Of a stretch of 64,000 nt of DNA, positions 56,642 to 64,000 are shown piece by piece (the first letter of the stretch is position 1; each line of letters starts with the position of its first letter). The DNA comes from an uncultured Collinsella sp. GTDB lineage: Bacteria; Actinomycetota; Coriobacteriia; Coriobacteriales; Coriobacteriaceae. The notes below the pieces were generated by a model. The model made no database searches. It saw only the letters and a program-made list of their open reading frames with translations, and was not told where the DNA came from. The stretch covers positions 62,001 to 126,000 of the forward strand of contig CAUDVX010000002.1 in NCBI GenBank assembly GCA_958452935.1, given 5' to 3'. A program made the position numbers and the translations under genes.

Positions 56642-58036
56642 ATGACCCAGGAGACGGTTACGAACGGCACTGAAGCCCTGTTCACTCGCGAAGGCATGCC
56701 TCCCGTTAAGGAAATGATCCCGTGTGCCCTTCAGCACGTACTGGCATCGTTTGCCGGCATCATTACCCCGGCGGTCATCATGGCCGGCGTCTACGGCTTT
56801 AATAGCCAGCAGAGTACCGACATCATCCAGGTCGCGCTCATTCTTTCGGCGATCGACACGGCCCTTCAGGCCTTCGCTCCCTTCCGTCGCATCGGCGGCG
56901 GCCTGCCCATCGTCATGGGCGTTTCGTTCGCGTTCCTGCCGGCCCTGCAGGCCATGGGTGCCTCGGGCTTTAGCTTTGGTGCGCTGCTGGGTGGCGAGAT
57001 CGTCGGCGGCGCCGTCGCGGTCCTCTTTGGTCTGGCCTACAGCAAGATCAAGTGGCTGTTCCCGCCCGTCGTGACCGGTACGGTCATCTTCTCCATCGGC
57101 GTTTCGCTGTATCCCACGGCCGTCAAGTATATGGCCGGCGGTATGGGTACGCCGCTGTGGGGCACCCCGCAGGCCTGGTGCGTCGCTCTTATCACCTTCG
57201 CCGTGGTCTTTGCGCTCGCCAACTTTGGCAAGGGCACGCTCAAGCTGGGATCCGTGTTCTTTGGCATGATCGTTGGCATGATCGTCTCCATCCCCTTTGG
57301 CATGATCGACTTCTCCAGCGTCGCCACCGCTCAGGTCTTCGCCCTTCCCAAGCTCATGCCCTACGCGCTCGAGTTTGATCCCGAGGTCTGCATTACCCTC
57401 GCCGTCGTGTTCCCCATGGTTGCCATCCAGGTTATCGGTGACGTCTCCGCCGCCTGCCTGGGCTCCATCGACCGTATGCCCACCGAGCGCGAGCTCTCCG
57501 GCGCTATCGTGTCCCAGGGCCTCACCTCTATGGTCGGCGGCCTGCTGGGCGGTCTTCCCACCAGCGCCCTTGGCCAGAACGTGGGCATCATCTGCTCCAA
57601 CAAGGTCGTCAACAAGTGGGTCTTTGTGATCATCGCGGCCGTCTTTGCCATCGCCGGTCTGTTCCCGCAGCTCTCTGCCGTCCTTTCCGCTATCCCGCAG
57701 CCCGTCATCGGCGGCGCGACCGTCGGCGTCTTTGGCACCATCACCATGAACGGCGTGCGCATGTTCACCCGCGAGGGCCTCACGCAGCGCACTACCACTA
57801 TCGTCGGCACCTCCGTCGTCTTTGGCCTGGGTATCTGGATGGCCAGCGGTTGCCTTGCCGGCGAGGGTATGCCCGCCTGGGTGTCCACCGTCATCGGCTC
57901 CAATGCCGTAACCCCCACCGCCATCATGGCCATTGTCCTTAACCTGATCCTTCCGCAGACGCCGGTCGTGGCTCAGCACATCGATGCCGCCAAGGACGCT
58001 GCCGTGGATCTAGTCTTGCCCGAGAGCAAGAAGTAA
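56642..58036 (+). CDS. NCS2 family nucleobase permease (xanthine/urate type)
   Basis: This 464-residue uptake permease has about 12-14 membrane segments. It carries the NCS2/NAT signature as QNVGIICSNK (consensus QNxGxxxxTR, with the Thr replaced by Ser-Asn), the FPMVAIQVIGDVSAACLGSIDR stretch holding the substrate glutamate/glutamine position, and a typical LPALQAMGASG loop. The gene order with ssnA, ygfK and a xanthine-dehydrogenase-like gene indicates a purine such as xanthine or urate as substrate; this is inferred. Confidence 0.88.
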   Translation: MTQETVTNGTEALFTREGMPPVKEMIPCALQHVLASFAGIITPAVIMAGVYGFNSQQSTDIIQVALILSAIDTALQAFAPFRRIGGGLPIVMGVSFAFLPALQAMGASGFSFGALLGGEIVGGAVAVLFGLAYSKIKWLFPPVVTGTVIFSIGVSLYPTAVKYMAGGMGTPLWGTPQAWCVALITFAVVFALANFGKGTLKLGSVFFGMIVGMIVSIPFGMIDFSSVATAQVFALPKLMPYALEFDPEVCITLAVVFPMVAIQVIGDVSAACLGSIDRMPTERELSGAIVSQGLTSMVGGLLGGLPTSALGQNVGIICSNKVVNKWVFVIIAAVFAIAGLFPQLSAVLSAIPQPVIGGATVGVFGTITMNGVRMFTREGLTQRTTTIVGTSVVFGLGIWMASGCLAGEGMPAWVSTVIGSNAVTPTAIMAIVLNLILPQTPVVAQHIDAAKDAAVDLVLPESKK

Positions 58037-58231
58037 CCAATTCGGTGCTATTCGTCGGCGGACGCATCGCCTCGTCCGCCGACGCCATGCGGCGCCAAGC
58101 CGCACTTCAAAGGGTTTGTCCCTTTGGTGAAGCGTTGACGGGAGAGGGCCCGTTTCCGGTGTAGGCCGGCGCTTCGCACTCCGCCATGTCAGAGGTGTCA
58201 AACCCCGCCTCTGATGTTGAAGGGAGCATCC
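58037..58231 (+). promoter_or_regulatory. Hairpin array between permease and ssnA
   Basis: The 195-nt gap holds five consecutive stems: perfect 10-bp GTCGGCGGAC/GTCCGCCGAC (58054-58083), GCGGC/GCCGC (58089-58103), CTTC-AAAGGG/CCCTTT-GAAG (58105-58132), ACGGG/CCCGT (58138-58153) and CAGAGG/CCTCTG (58190-58213). No T-run follows the first, so it is more an mRNA-structuring or regulatory leader than a terminator. A ligand-binding riboswitch is possible but I do not recognise one. Confidence 0.5.
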
Positions 58232-59587
58232 ATGCTTCTGGTCGCTAACGGTTCCATCTTTACCCGCAACGCTCAGACCCCGTTCATTCCAAACGGTGCG
58301 GTCGCCATTGACGGAGATACGATCGTCGAAGTGGGCCCCGAGCGCGAGCTCAAGGCCAAGTACCCGGATGCCGAGTACGTCGATGCCCAGGGCAACCTCA
58401 TCATGCCTGGACTTATCAACTGCCACACCCACATCTACTCGGGTCTGGCCCGCGGCCTTGCCATTAAGGGCTGCAACCCCACCAACTTCCTGGAGAATCT
58501 TGAGCAGCAGTGGTGGAAGATCGACGACAACCTGACGCTCGACGGCACCAAGGCCAGCGCCTATGCCACGATTCTGGACTCCATCCGCGATGGCGTCACC
58601 ACGATCTTCGATCACCATGCGAGCTTCTGTGAGATCCCGGGAAGCCTCTTTACCATTAAGGACGCCGCTCAGGAGTTGGGCATGCGTTCGTGCCTGTGCT
58701 ACGAGGTTTCCGACCGCCGTGGCCAGGAAAAGTGCGACCAGGCTATTGCCGAGAACGCCGAGTTTGCCCAGTGGGCCGCCAAGGAGCGTCGCGATAACGA
58801 CAACCACATGATCGCCGCCATGTTTGGCGGACATGCTACCTTTACGCTTTCGGACGAGACCATGGATAAGATGGCCGAGGCCAACAACGGCCTGACCGGC
58901 TTCCACATCCATGTGTGCGAGGGCATGAACGACGTGTGGGATTCCCGCCTCAACCGCGGTGGTATCAGCCCCGTCGAGCGCCTGCTGCAGCACAACCTGC
59001 TGGGTCCCGACACCATGCTCGGCCACTGCATCCACGTGACGCCTGCCGAGATGGATATCGTCAAGGAGTCCGGCACTTGGCTGGTCAACAACCCCGAATC
59101 CAATATGGGCAACGCCGTGGGCTGCGCCCCCGTGCTTGAGTTCTTCCGCCGCGGCATCCCCGTGTGCATGGGCACCGACGCCTACACCCACGATATGCTC
59201 GAGAGCCTTAAGGTCTTCCTGATTATTCAGCGCCACAACGCCGCCATGCCCAACGTGGGCTGGTGCGAGGCCATGACCATGCTGTTCGAGAATAACGCCA
59301 AGATGGCCAGCAAGTACTTCGATCGCAAGCTCGGTGTGCTTGAGCCCGGCGCTGCCGCCGACGTCATCGTTATGGACTACAAGCCCTTTACGCCGCTGAG
59401 CGAGGAGAACATCGACGGCCACATGCTCTTTGGCATGATGGGCAAAAACTGCCGTACCACCATCATCAACGGCCGCGTCCTGTACAAGGATCGCGAGTTC
59501 GTTGGCATTGATGAGGACAAGATCAACGCGTGGACCATGGCTGAGTCCAAGAAGCTCTGGAGCACGCTCAACGATCGCGCCTACTAA
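58232..59587 (+). CDS. ssnA: Putative aminohydrolase SsnA
   Basis: This 451-residue amidohydrolase-superfamily enzyme has the metal-binding NCHTHIYSGLARG near residue 70, DHHASF, the H-containing LGHCIHVTPAE and the GTDAYTHDM motif. SsnA-type proteins are aminohydrolases in the anaerobic purine-degradation gene set (with ygfK and xdhD) and probably deaminate a purine intermediate; the exact reaction is not shown here. ATG 58232 follows AAGGGAG; the in-frame ATG at 58214 is less likely. It sits between two structured gaps. Confidence 0.88.
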   Translation: MLLVANGSIFTRNAQTPFIPNGAVAIDGDTIVEVGPERELKAKYPDAEYVDAQGNLIMPGLINCHTHIYSGLARGLAIKGCNPTNFLENLEQQWWKIDDNLTLDGTKASAYATILDSIRDGVTTIFDHHASFCEIPGSLFTIKDAAQELGMRSCLCYEVSDRRGQEKCDQAIAENAEFAQWAAKERRDNDNHMIAAMFGGHATFTLSDETMDKMAEANNGLTGFHIHVCEGMNDVWDSRLNRGGISPVERLLQHNLLGPDTMLGHCIHVTPAEMDIVKESGTWLVNNPESNMGNAVGCAPVLEFFRRGIPVCMGTDAYTHDMLESLKVFLIIQRHNAAMPNVGWCEAMTMLFENNAKMASKYFDRKLGVLEPGAAADVIVMDYKPFTPLSEENIDGHMLFGMMGKNCRTTIINGRVLYKDREFVGIDEDKINAWTMAESKKLWSTLNDRAY

Positions 59588-59735
59588 TTACAAGTAGATT
59601 CACGCGCGCCGGATGTTTCGCCGCATCCGACGCGCGTATAGGCGACCTCCGCGGGGTCGCCGGCGCTGTGCTAGCGCTACACCGTATTTGCGCCCGCCGC
59701 GCGGTCTCGCCGGGCGTTACAGAGAGGAGCTCATT
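59588..59735 (+). promoter_or_regulatory. Hairpin array between ssnA and ygfK
   Basis: This 148-nt gap also consists of consecutive stems: ACGCGCG-CGGATG paired with CATCCG-CGCGCGT (59602-59637), GGCGACC/GGTCGCC (59641-59661), a GGCGCT/AGCGC pair, and CGCCCG/CGGGCG (about 59690-59716). The ygfK ribosome binding site (AGAGAGGAG) is just outside the last stem. The design resembles the gap before ssnA. Confidence 0.5.
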
Positions 59736-62735
59736 ATGAGCGACATCATGAGGCCGATCCCGTTTTCGCAGCTGATGAACTGGATCATCGAGGAGCACAA
59801 GTCCCAGGACGCCATCTTTGGCGTGCGTAAGATGGTCACGACCAACCAGGAGGGCGCGCTTCCCATTTTTGACGAGCGCATCGAGACTCCGTTTGGCCCG
59901 GCCGCCGGCCCCAACACGCAGCTTGCCCAGAACATCGTGGCATCCTACGTGGCCGGATCCCGCTTCTTTGAGCTCAAGACCGTTCAGGTTATGGACGGCG
60001 AGGAGCTCTCCAAGTGTGTGAACAAGCCCTGCATTGTGGCGCAGGACGAGTGCTACAACTGCGAGTGGTCGACCGAGCTCGAGGTTCCGCAGGCCTTTGC
60101 CGAGTACGTGAAGGCATGGTTTGCCTGCCACCTGATCGCTCGCGAGTACGGCCTGGGCAGCCCGGACGGCTTTGTCTTTAACATGTCCGTGGGCTATGAC
60201 CTGGAGGGCATCAAGAGCCCTAAGGTCGACGCCTACATCGAGGGCATGAAGGACGCCAGCGGCTCCGAGGTTTGGAACGAGTGCCGTGCCTGGGCGCTCG
60301 CCAACCTGGACAAGTTTGAGCATGTCGACGCCGCGTTTGTCGAGTCCATCCCGGCGCGCGTGTCCAACTCCATCACCGAGTCCACGCTGCATGGCTGCCC
60401 GCCGGCGGAGATCGAGCGCATCGCGACCTATTTGATCACCGAGAAGGGCCTCAACACCTACATCAAGTGCAACCCCACGCTGCTGGGCTATGAGTTTGCC
60501 CGCCAGCGTCTGAACGAGCTGGGCTTTGACTACATCGTCTTCGATGACACGCACTTCCGTGAGGACCTGCAGTGGGCCGATGCCGTGCCTATGTTCGAGC
60601 GCCTGATTGCCCTGTGCGCCGAGCGCGGTTTGGAGTTTGGCGTCAAGCTCACCAACACCTTCCCCGTCGATGTGACGAGGTACGAGCTGCCCTCCACCGA
60701 GATGTACATGTCGGGCCGTTCGCTGTTCTCGCTGACCATCGAGGCCGCCCGCCGCATTACCGAGCAGTTTGACGGTAAGCTGCGCATCAGCTACTCCGGC
60801 GGTGCTACGGTCTACAACATCCGCGCCCTGTACGATGCCGGCATTTGGCCCGTCACCCTGGCGACCGACGTGCTCAAGCCTGGTGGCTACGAGCGCTTTA
60901 GCCAGATGGCCGGCGAGTTTACCGATCTGGACGGCAAGCCGTTTGAGGGTGTCTCTCTCGACGCCGTGACCGCGATCCAGGTCGATTCGCTTACCAACCC
61001 GCTCTATAAGAAGCCGCTGCGCCCGCTGCCCGATCGCAAGGTCGCCGGTAAGAGCCCGCTTTCCGACTGCTTTACCACGCCGTGCCGCACGAGCTGCCCC
61101 ATCCAGCAGGATATTCCCGCCTACCTGGCGGCTGTTGACGAGGGTCGCTACGAGGACGCGCTCAACATTATCATCGAGCGCAACGCCCTGCCGTTCATTA
61201 CCGGCACCATCTGCCCGCATCCCTGCGGCCGTGCCTGCGAGCGTGCGTTCTACGAGCCCGAGGGCGCCCAGATTCGCGCCAGCAAGCTCAAGGCCGCCCG
61301 CGAGGCCATGACCGCCGTGCTGCCCAAGCTGCGCGCCCAGGCCATCGCAAACGACGGCGAGCGCAACGTTGCCGTTATCGGCGGCGGCCCGGCCGGCCTG
61401 GCGACGGCGTTCTTCCTGACGCGTGCCGGCGTGCCCGTCACCATCTTCGAGGCCCGCGATTCGCTCGGCGGCGTGGTCCGTCACGTCATCCCCGAGTTCC
61501 GCATTGCGAGCGATGACATCTCCCACGATGCCGAGCTCTGCCTGGCCTTTGGTGCCAAGGTGCAGCTCAATGCCCGCGTGGAGTCCATTGACGAGCTCAA
61601 GGCCCAGGGCTTTACCGACGTGGTCGTGGCCACCGGCGCCTGGATGCCCGGCTCTGCGGGCCTGGGCGAGGATGCCGAGCTCGACGTGCTGGAGTTCCTC
61701 GAGGCCGCCAAGAAGGGCGAGAAGCTCGAGCTGGGCGAGGACGTCGTGGTCATTGGCGCCGGCAACACCGCCATGGACGCGGCCCGTGTGGCCAAGCGCC
61801 TGGCTGGTGTGAAGAATGTGCGCCTGGTCTACCGCCGCACCAAGAAGCAGATGCCCGCTGACGAGGAAGAGCTTGATCTTGCTCTTGCCGACGGTGTTGA
61901 GTTCTGCGAGCTGCTGGCCCCCAAGGCGCTTAACGGCGCCGTGCTGACCTGCGACGTTATGGAACTTGGCGAGCCGGATGCAAGCGGCCGTCGCAGCCCC
62001 GTCGCCACGGGCGAGACCGTCGAGCTTTCCGCCACCACGGTGATCTGCGCCGTGGGCGAGGGCATCGATGCCAGCCTGTACGATGCCGCGGGCGTCGAGC
62101 ACGACCGTCGCGGCCGTCTTGCCGCCACCTCCACCGGCGTCGAGGGCGTCTGGGCTGCGGGCGACTGCCGTCGCGGTCCTGCTACCGTGGTCGAGGCTAT
62201 CGCCGACGCCGCCGAGGTTGCCCGTGCCATCGCCGGCGTGGACTTTAACAAGTACGCCGACCAGAATGCTCAGGCCGGCCGCGAGGACACCTGCTACGAG
62301 CGCAAGGGGTCGCTGTGCCGCGACAAGCGCAACTGCACCAAGACTCGCTGCCTGGGCTGCGGCTCGGTGTGCGAGGTCTGCTGCGACGTGTGCCCCAACC
62401 GCGCCAACGTGGCAATTAAGGTGCCGGGCCTGGCCAAGCATCAGGTCGTCCATGTCGACGGCATGTGCAACGAGTGCGGCAACTGCGCCGTGTTCTGCCC
62501 CTACCAGGAGGGTCGTCCCTACAAGGACAAGCTCACCCTGTTCTGGAGCGAGGAGGACATGGAGAACTCCGAGAACGAGGGCTTCCTGGCCGTGGACGAG
62601 GATCACTTTAAGGTCCGCGTCGCCGGCACGGTCCGCACCGTCTCGGTCGATGCCGTCAACACCGGCCTTCCCGAGGCCGTCCGCCTGACCATCAGGGCCG
62701 TGCGCGACAACTATTCGTACCTTCTTAAGAAATAG
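59736..62735 (+). CDS. ygfK: YgfK-type selenate reductase / iron-sulfur flavoprotein
   Basis: This 999-residue electron-transfer subunit of the purine-oxidising system has an N-terminal dihydropyrimidine/dihydroorotate dehydrogenase-like part (residues 1-400). It has a four-cysteine iron-sulfur region beginning at about Cys450 (CRTSCPIQQDIPAY...CPHPCGRACER), an FAD-binding GGGPAGLATAF at about 547-557 and an NAD(P)-binding GAGNTAMDAA at about 673-682. The C-terminal part carries 4Fe-4S cysteines from about Cys872 (CLGCGSVCEVCCDVCP) and Cys911 (CNECGNCAVFCP). ATG 59736 follows AGAGAGGAG. It is expected to pass electrons between NAD(P)H and the Mo-hydroxylase downstream. Confidence 0.9.
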   Translation: MSDIMRPIPFSQLMNWIIEEHKSQDAIFGVRKMVTTNQEGALPIFDERIETPFGPAAGPNTQLAQNIVASYVAGSRFFELKTVQVMDGEELSKCVNKPCIVAQDECYNCEWSTELEVPQAFAEYVKAWFACHLIAREYGLGSPDGFVFNMSVGYDLEGIKSPKVDAYIEGMKDASGSEVWNECRAWALANLDKFEHVDAAFVESIPARVSNSITESTLHGCPPAEIERIATYLITEKGLNTYIKCNPTLLGYEFARQRLNELGFDYIVFDDTHFREDLQWADAVPMFERLIALCAERGLEFGVKLTNTFPVDVTRYELPSTEMYMSGRSLFSLTIEAARRITEQFDGKLRISYSGGATVYNIRALYDAGIWPVTLATDVLKPGGYERFSQMAGEFTDLDGKPFEGVSLDAVTAIQVDSLTNPLYKKPLRPLPDRKVAGKSPLSDCFTTPCRTSCPIQQDIPAYLAAVDEGRYEDALNIIIERNALPFITGTICPHPCGRACERAFYEPEGAQIRASKLKAAREAMTAVLPKLRAQAIANDGERNVAVIGGGPAGLATAFFLTRAGVPVTIFEARDSLGGVVRHVIPEFRIASDDISHDAELCLAFGAKVQLNARVESIDELKAQGFTDVVVATGAWMPGSAGLGEDAELDVLEFLEAAKKGEKLELGEDVVVIGAGNTAMDAARVAKRLAGVKNVRLVYRRTKKQMPADEEELDLALADGVEFCELLAPKALNGAVLTCDVMELGEPDASGRRSPVATGETVELSATTVICAVGEGIDASLYDAAGVEHDRRGRLAATSTGVEGVWAAGDCRRGPATVVEAIADAAEVARAIAGVDFNKYADQNAQAGREDTCYERKGSLCRDKRNCTKTRCLGCGSVCEVCCDVCPNRANVAIKVPGLAKHQVVHVDGMCNECGNCAVFCPYQEGRPYKDKLTLFWSEEDMENSENEGFLAVDEDHFKVRVAGTVRTVSVDAVNTGLPEAVRLTIRAVRDNYSYLLKK

Positions 62736-62746
62736 GCGAGTCTCTT

Positions 62747-63226
62747 ATGGCCAAATCCATTCAACATAACGTGGCCTACGTTGCCTGCGGAAGTGGTTGT
62801 GCCTCCGCAGGCGGCGACGCCCGCTGCAGCGAAGGCTGCATTGGCTGTGGCGCCTGCGTCACGGCCTGCCCCCACGGCGCCATTGCGCTGGTCGATGGCA
62901 TCGCCCGCGTGGACCGTTCCAAGTGCACGGGCTGCGGCCTGTGCGGCATGGCGTGCCCGCAGCGCGTGATTGCCTTCGTTCCCGGCTACCAGAACATTCT
63001 GGTGCGCTGCAACAACACCGACAAAGGTGCCATTGCGCGCAAGATCTGCGACACGAGCTGCATCGGTTGCGGCATGTGCGCCAAAAAGTGCCCTGCCGGC
63101 GCTATCCGCATCGAGGACAACTGCGCCCATATCGACGGCGTGGACTGCCTGTCGTGCGGCATGTGCGCCGTCGTCTGCCCGCATGGCGCCATCCACGACC
63201 GCACCGGCATCGCCGCCGGCGTGTAG
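62747..63226 (+). CDS. Polyferredoxin with four 4Fe-4S clusters
   Basis: This 159-residue protein holds four 4Fe-4S signatures: CIGCGACVTACP, CTGCGLCGMACP, CIGCGMCAKKCP and CLSCGMCAVVCP. It resembles RnfB-like or HycB-like electron carriers but lacks membrane segments. It lies 11 bp after ygfK and 12 bp before the xanthine-dehydrogenase-like gene, so it most likely carries electrons between them. It begins with a short unassigned stretch including CGSGCASAGGDARC. Confidence 0.88.
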   Translation: MAKSIQHNVAYVACGSGCASAGGDARCSEGCIGCGACVTACPHGAIALVDGIARVDRSKCTGCGLCGMACPQRVIAFVPGYQNILVRCNNTDKGAIARKICDTSCIGCGMCAKKCPAGAIRIEDNCAHIDGVDCLSCGMCAVVCPHGAIHDRTGIAAGV

Positions 63227-63238
63227 AAGGGAATCACC

Positions 63239-64000
63239 ATGGCACAGGAATTCACTTTTACCGTTAACGGTGTCGAGCACACGACGACGGAGAATAAACC
63301 ACTGCTGCGCTATCTGCGCGACGACCTGCACATTCACTCCGCCAAGGACGGCTGCTCCGAGGGCGCCTGCGGCACCTGCACCATCCATGTGGACGGTGCG
63401 GCCGTCAAGGCGTGCGTACTGACCACTGCTCTTGCCGCCGGCCGTAACATCGTGACCGTCGAGGGCCTGCCCGAGGACGTGCGCGAGGCCTTTGTGTACG
63501 CCTTTGGCGCCGTGGGCGCCGTGCAGTGCGGTTTTTGCATCCCCGGCATGGTCATGGCGGGTGCAGCGCTCATCGCCGAGGACCCCGAGCCCACCGAGGA
63601 GCAGATCAAGTACGCCATCCGTGGCAATGTCTGCCGCTGCACCGGCTACAAAAAGATTATCGAGGGCATTTCGCTGGCAGCCGCGGTGCTCCGCGGCGAA
63701 AAACAGATCGACGAGGACTTGGAGCGCGGCGACGACTACGGTGTGGGCAAGCGCGCCTTCCGTATTGACGTGCGCAAGAAGGTGCTCGGCGAGGGCAAGT
63801 ATCCCGACGACATCGACGAGCTCGATCAGCCGGGCCTGACCTACGCCAGCGCCGTGCGCTCCAAGTATCCGCGCGCCCGCGTGCTCTCCATCGATACCTC
63901 CAAGGCCGAGGCCCTGCCCGGTGTGGTGGGCATCCTGCGCGCCGAGGACGTGCCGGTCAACCAGGTCGGCCACCTTATCCAGGACTGGGACGTCATGATC
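63239..64000 (+). CDS. Xanthine-dehydrogenase-like molybdenum hydroxylase, 2Fe-2S plus Mo domain (3' end outside window)
   Basis: The visible 254 residues hold two 2Fe-2S clusters: Cys39, 44, 47 and 59 (CSEGACGTC), then Cys97, 100, 132 and 134 (CGFC, CRCTGY). After a linker the start of the molybdopterin domain follows (GEGKYPDDIDELDQPGLTYASAVRSKYPRARVLSID, from about residue 185). This fused FeS-Mo layout without an FAD domain matches the XdhD type found with ygfK and ssnA, which oxidise purines. GAAGGGAA precedes the ATG at 63239. The frame is still open at the window end. Confidence 0.9.
   Translation, partial: MAQEFTFTVNGVEHTTTENKPLLRYLRDDLHIHSAKDGCSEGACGTCTIHVDGAAVKACVLTTALAAGRNIVTVEGLPEDVREAFVYAFGAVGAVQCGFCIPGMVMAGAALIAEDPEPTEEQIKYAIRGNVCRCTGYKKIIEGISLAAAVLRGEKQIDEDLERGDDYGVGKRAFRIDVRKKVLGEGKYPDDIDELDQPGLTYASAVRSKYPRARVLSIDTSKAEALPGVVGILRAEDVPVNQVGHLIQDWDVMI

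Noticed and set aside
58037..58231. A molybdenum-cofactor or purine riboswitch before ssnA
   Set aside because: I could not identify the conserved core of either class. Only generic stems are visible, so it is reported as an unassigned structured gap.
59568..62606. Long minus-strand open frame opposite ygfK
   Set aside because: It has the same codon-bias shadow, with low-complexity Ala/Val/Leu/Gly translation and no domain. The plus strand encodes a clear YgfK.

Overview
The window is a high-GC bacterial chromosome segment with actinobacterial-type codon use, Shine-Dalgarno-led genes and a gut-anaerobe gene set. That set includes FeoB, PTS sugar uptake, FabK-type fatty acid synthesis, a fused AccD-AccA carboxyltransferase and an anaerobic purine-oxidation cluster. 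It fits a Coriobacteriia member, most likely Collinsella or a close relative. This is an inference from gene content and style; no rRNA gene is present to confirm it. I saw no tRNA, rRNA, CRISPR array, prophage or transposase gene.

Layout. 1-12.8 kb: a 5'-truncated feoB; a PTS / 6-phospho-glycosidase locus with a divergent RpiR regulator; an orphan membrane protein; an MFS exporter; a GH13 amylase-like enzyme; a DNA glycosylase; an unknown protein; and an aminotransferase. 12.8-23.8 kb: the L10 leader with rplJ-rplL, galU, and rpoB-rpoC. 23.8-25.5 kb: an ECF sigma factor translationally coupled to a membrane anti-sigma-like protein. 26.0-29.5 kb: rpsL-rpsG-fusA-rpsJ. 29.5-39.7 kb: birA diverging from a complete FASII/ACC operon (fabH-acpP-fabK-fabD-fabG-fabF-accB-fabZ-accC-accDA). 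39.7-42.9 kb: a PTS IIC protein, a CDF metal exporter and a histidine phosphatase. 43.4-49.2 kb: rplC-D-W-B, rpsS, rplV, rpsC, rplP, rpmC, rpsQ, rplN, rplX. 49.5-55.6 kb: an oxidoreductase/DeoR pair, a pseudouridine synthase, a U32 protein and ridA. 55.6-64.0 kb: a YheO-type regulator and a purine cluster (NCS2 permease, ssnA, ygfK, polyferredoxin, xanthine-dehydrogenase-like gene cut by the window end).

The ribosomal str-S10-spc string, normally contiguous, is split after rpsJ, where about 14 kb including the FASII operon intervenes, and it stops again after rplX. BirA probably biotinylates the AccB encoded in the neighbouring operon. YgfK, SsnA, the polyferredoxin, the permease and the Mo-hydroxylase form one purine uptake and oxidation unit.

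The most striking unexplained signal is intergenic. Three long palindromes (12803-13020, 25701-25839, 42962-43126) share a core of about 65 nt that contains its own hairpin. Their flanking arms are unrelated between copies yet almost perfectly self-complementary, up to 49 of 49 bp. Each lies directly upstream of the promoter region of a ribosomal-protein operon. Smaller hairpin families in the same window follow the same design of fixed core and variable complementary arms. A second notable observation is that RpoC ends in a domain resembling the RpoA C-terminal domain, with the key DNA-binding residues kept at the same spacing.
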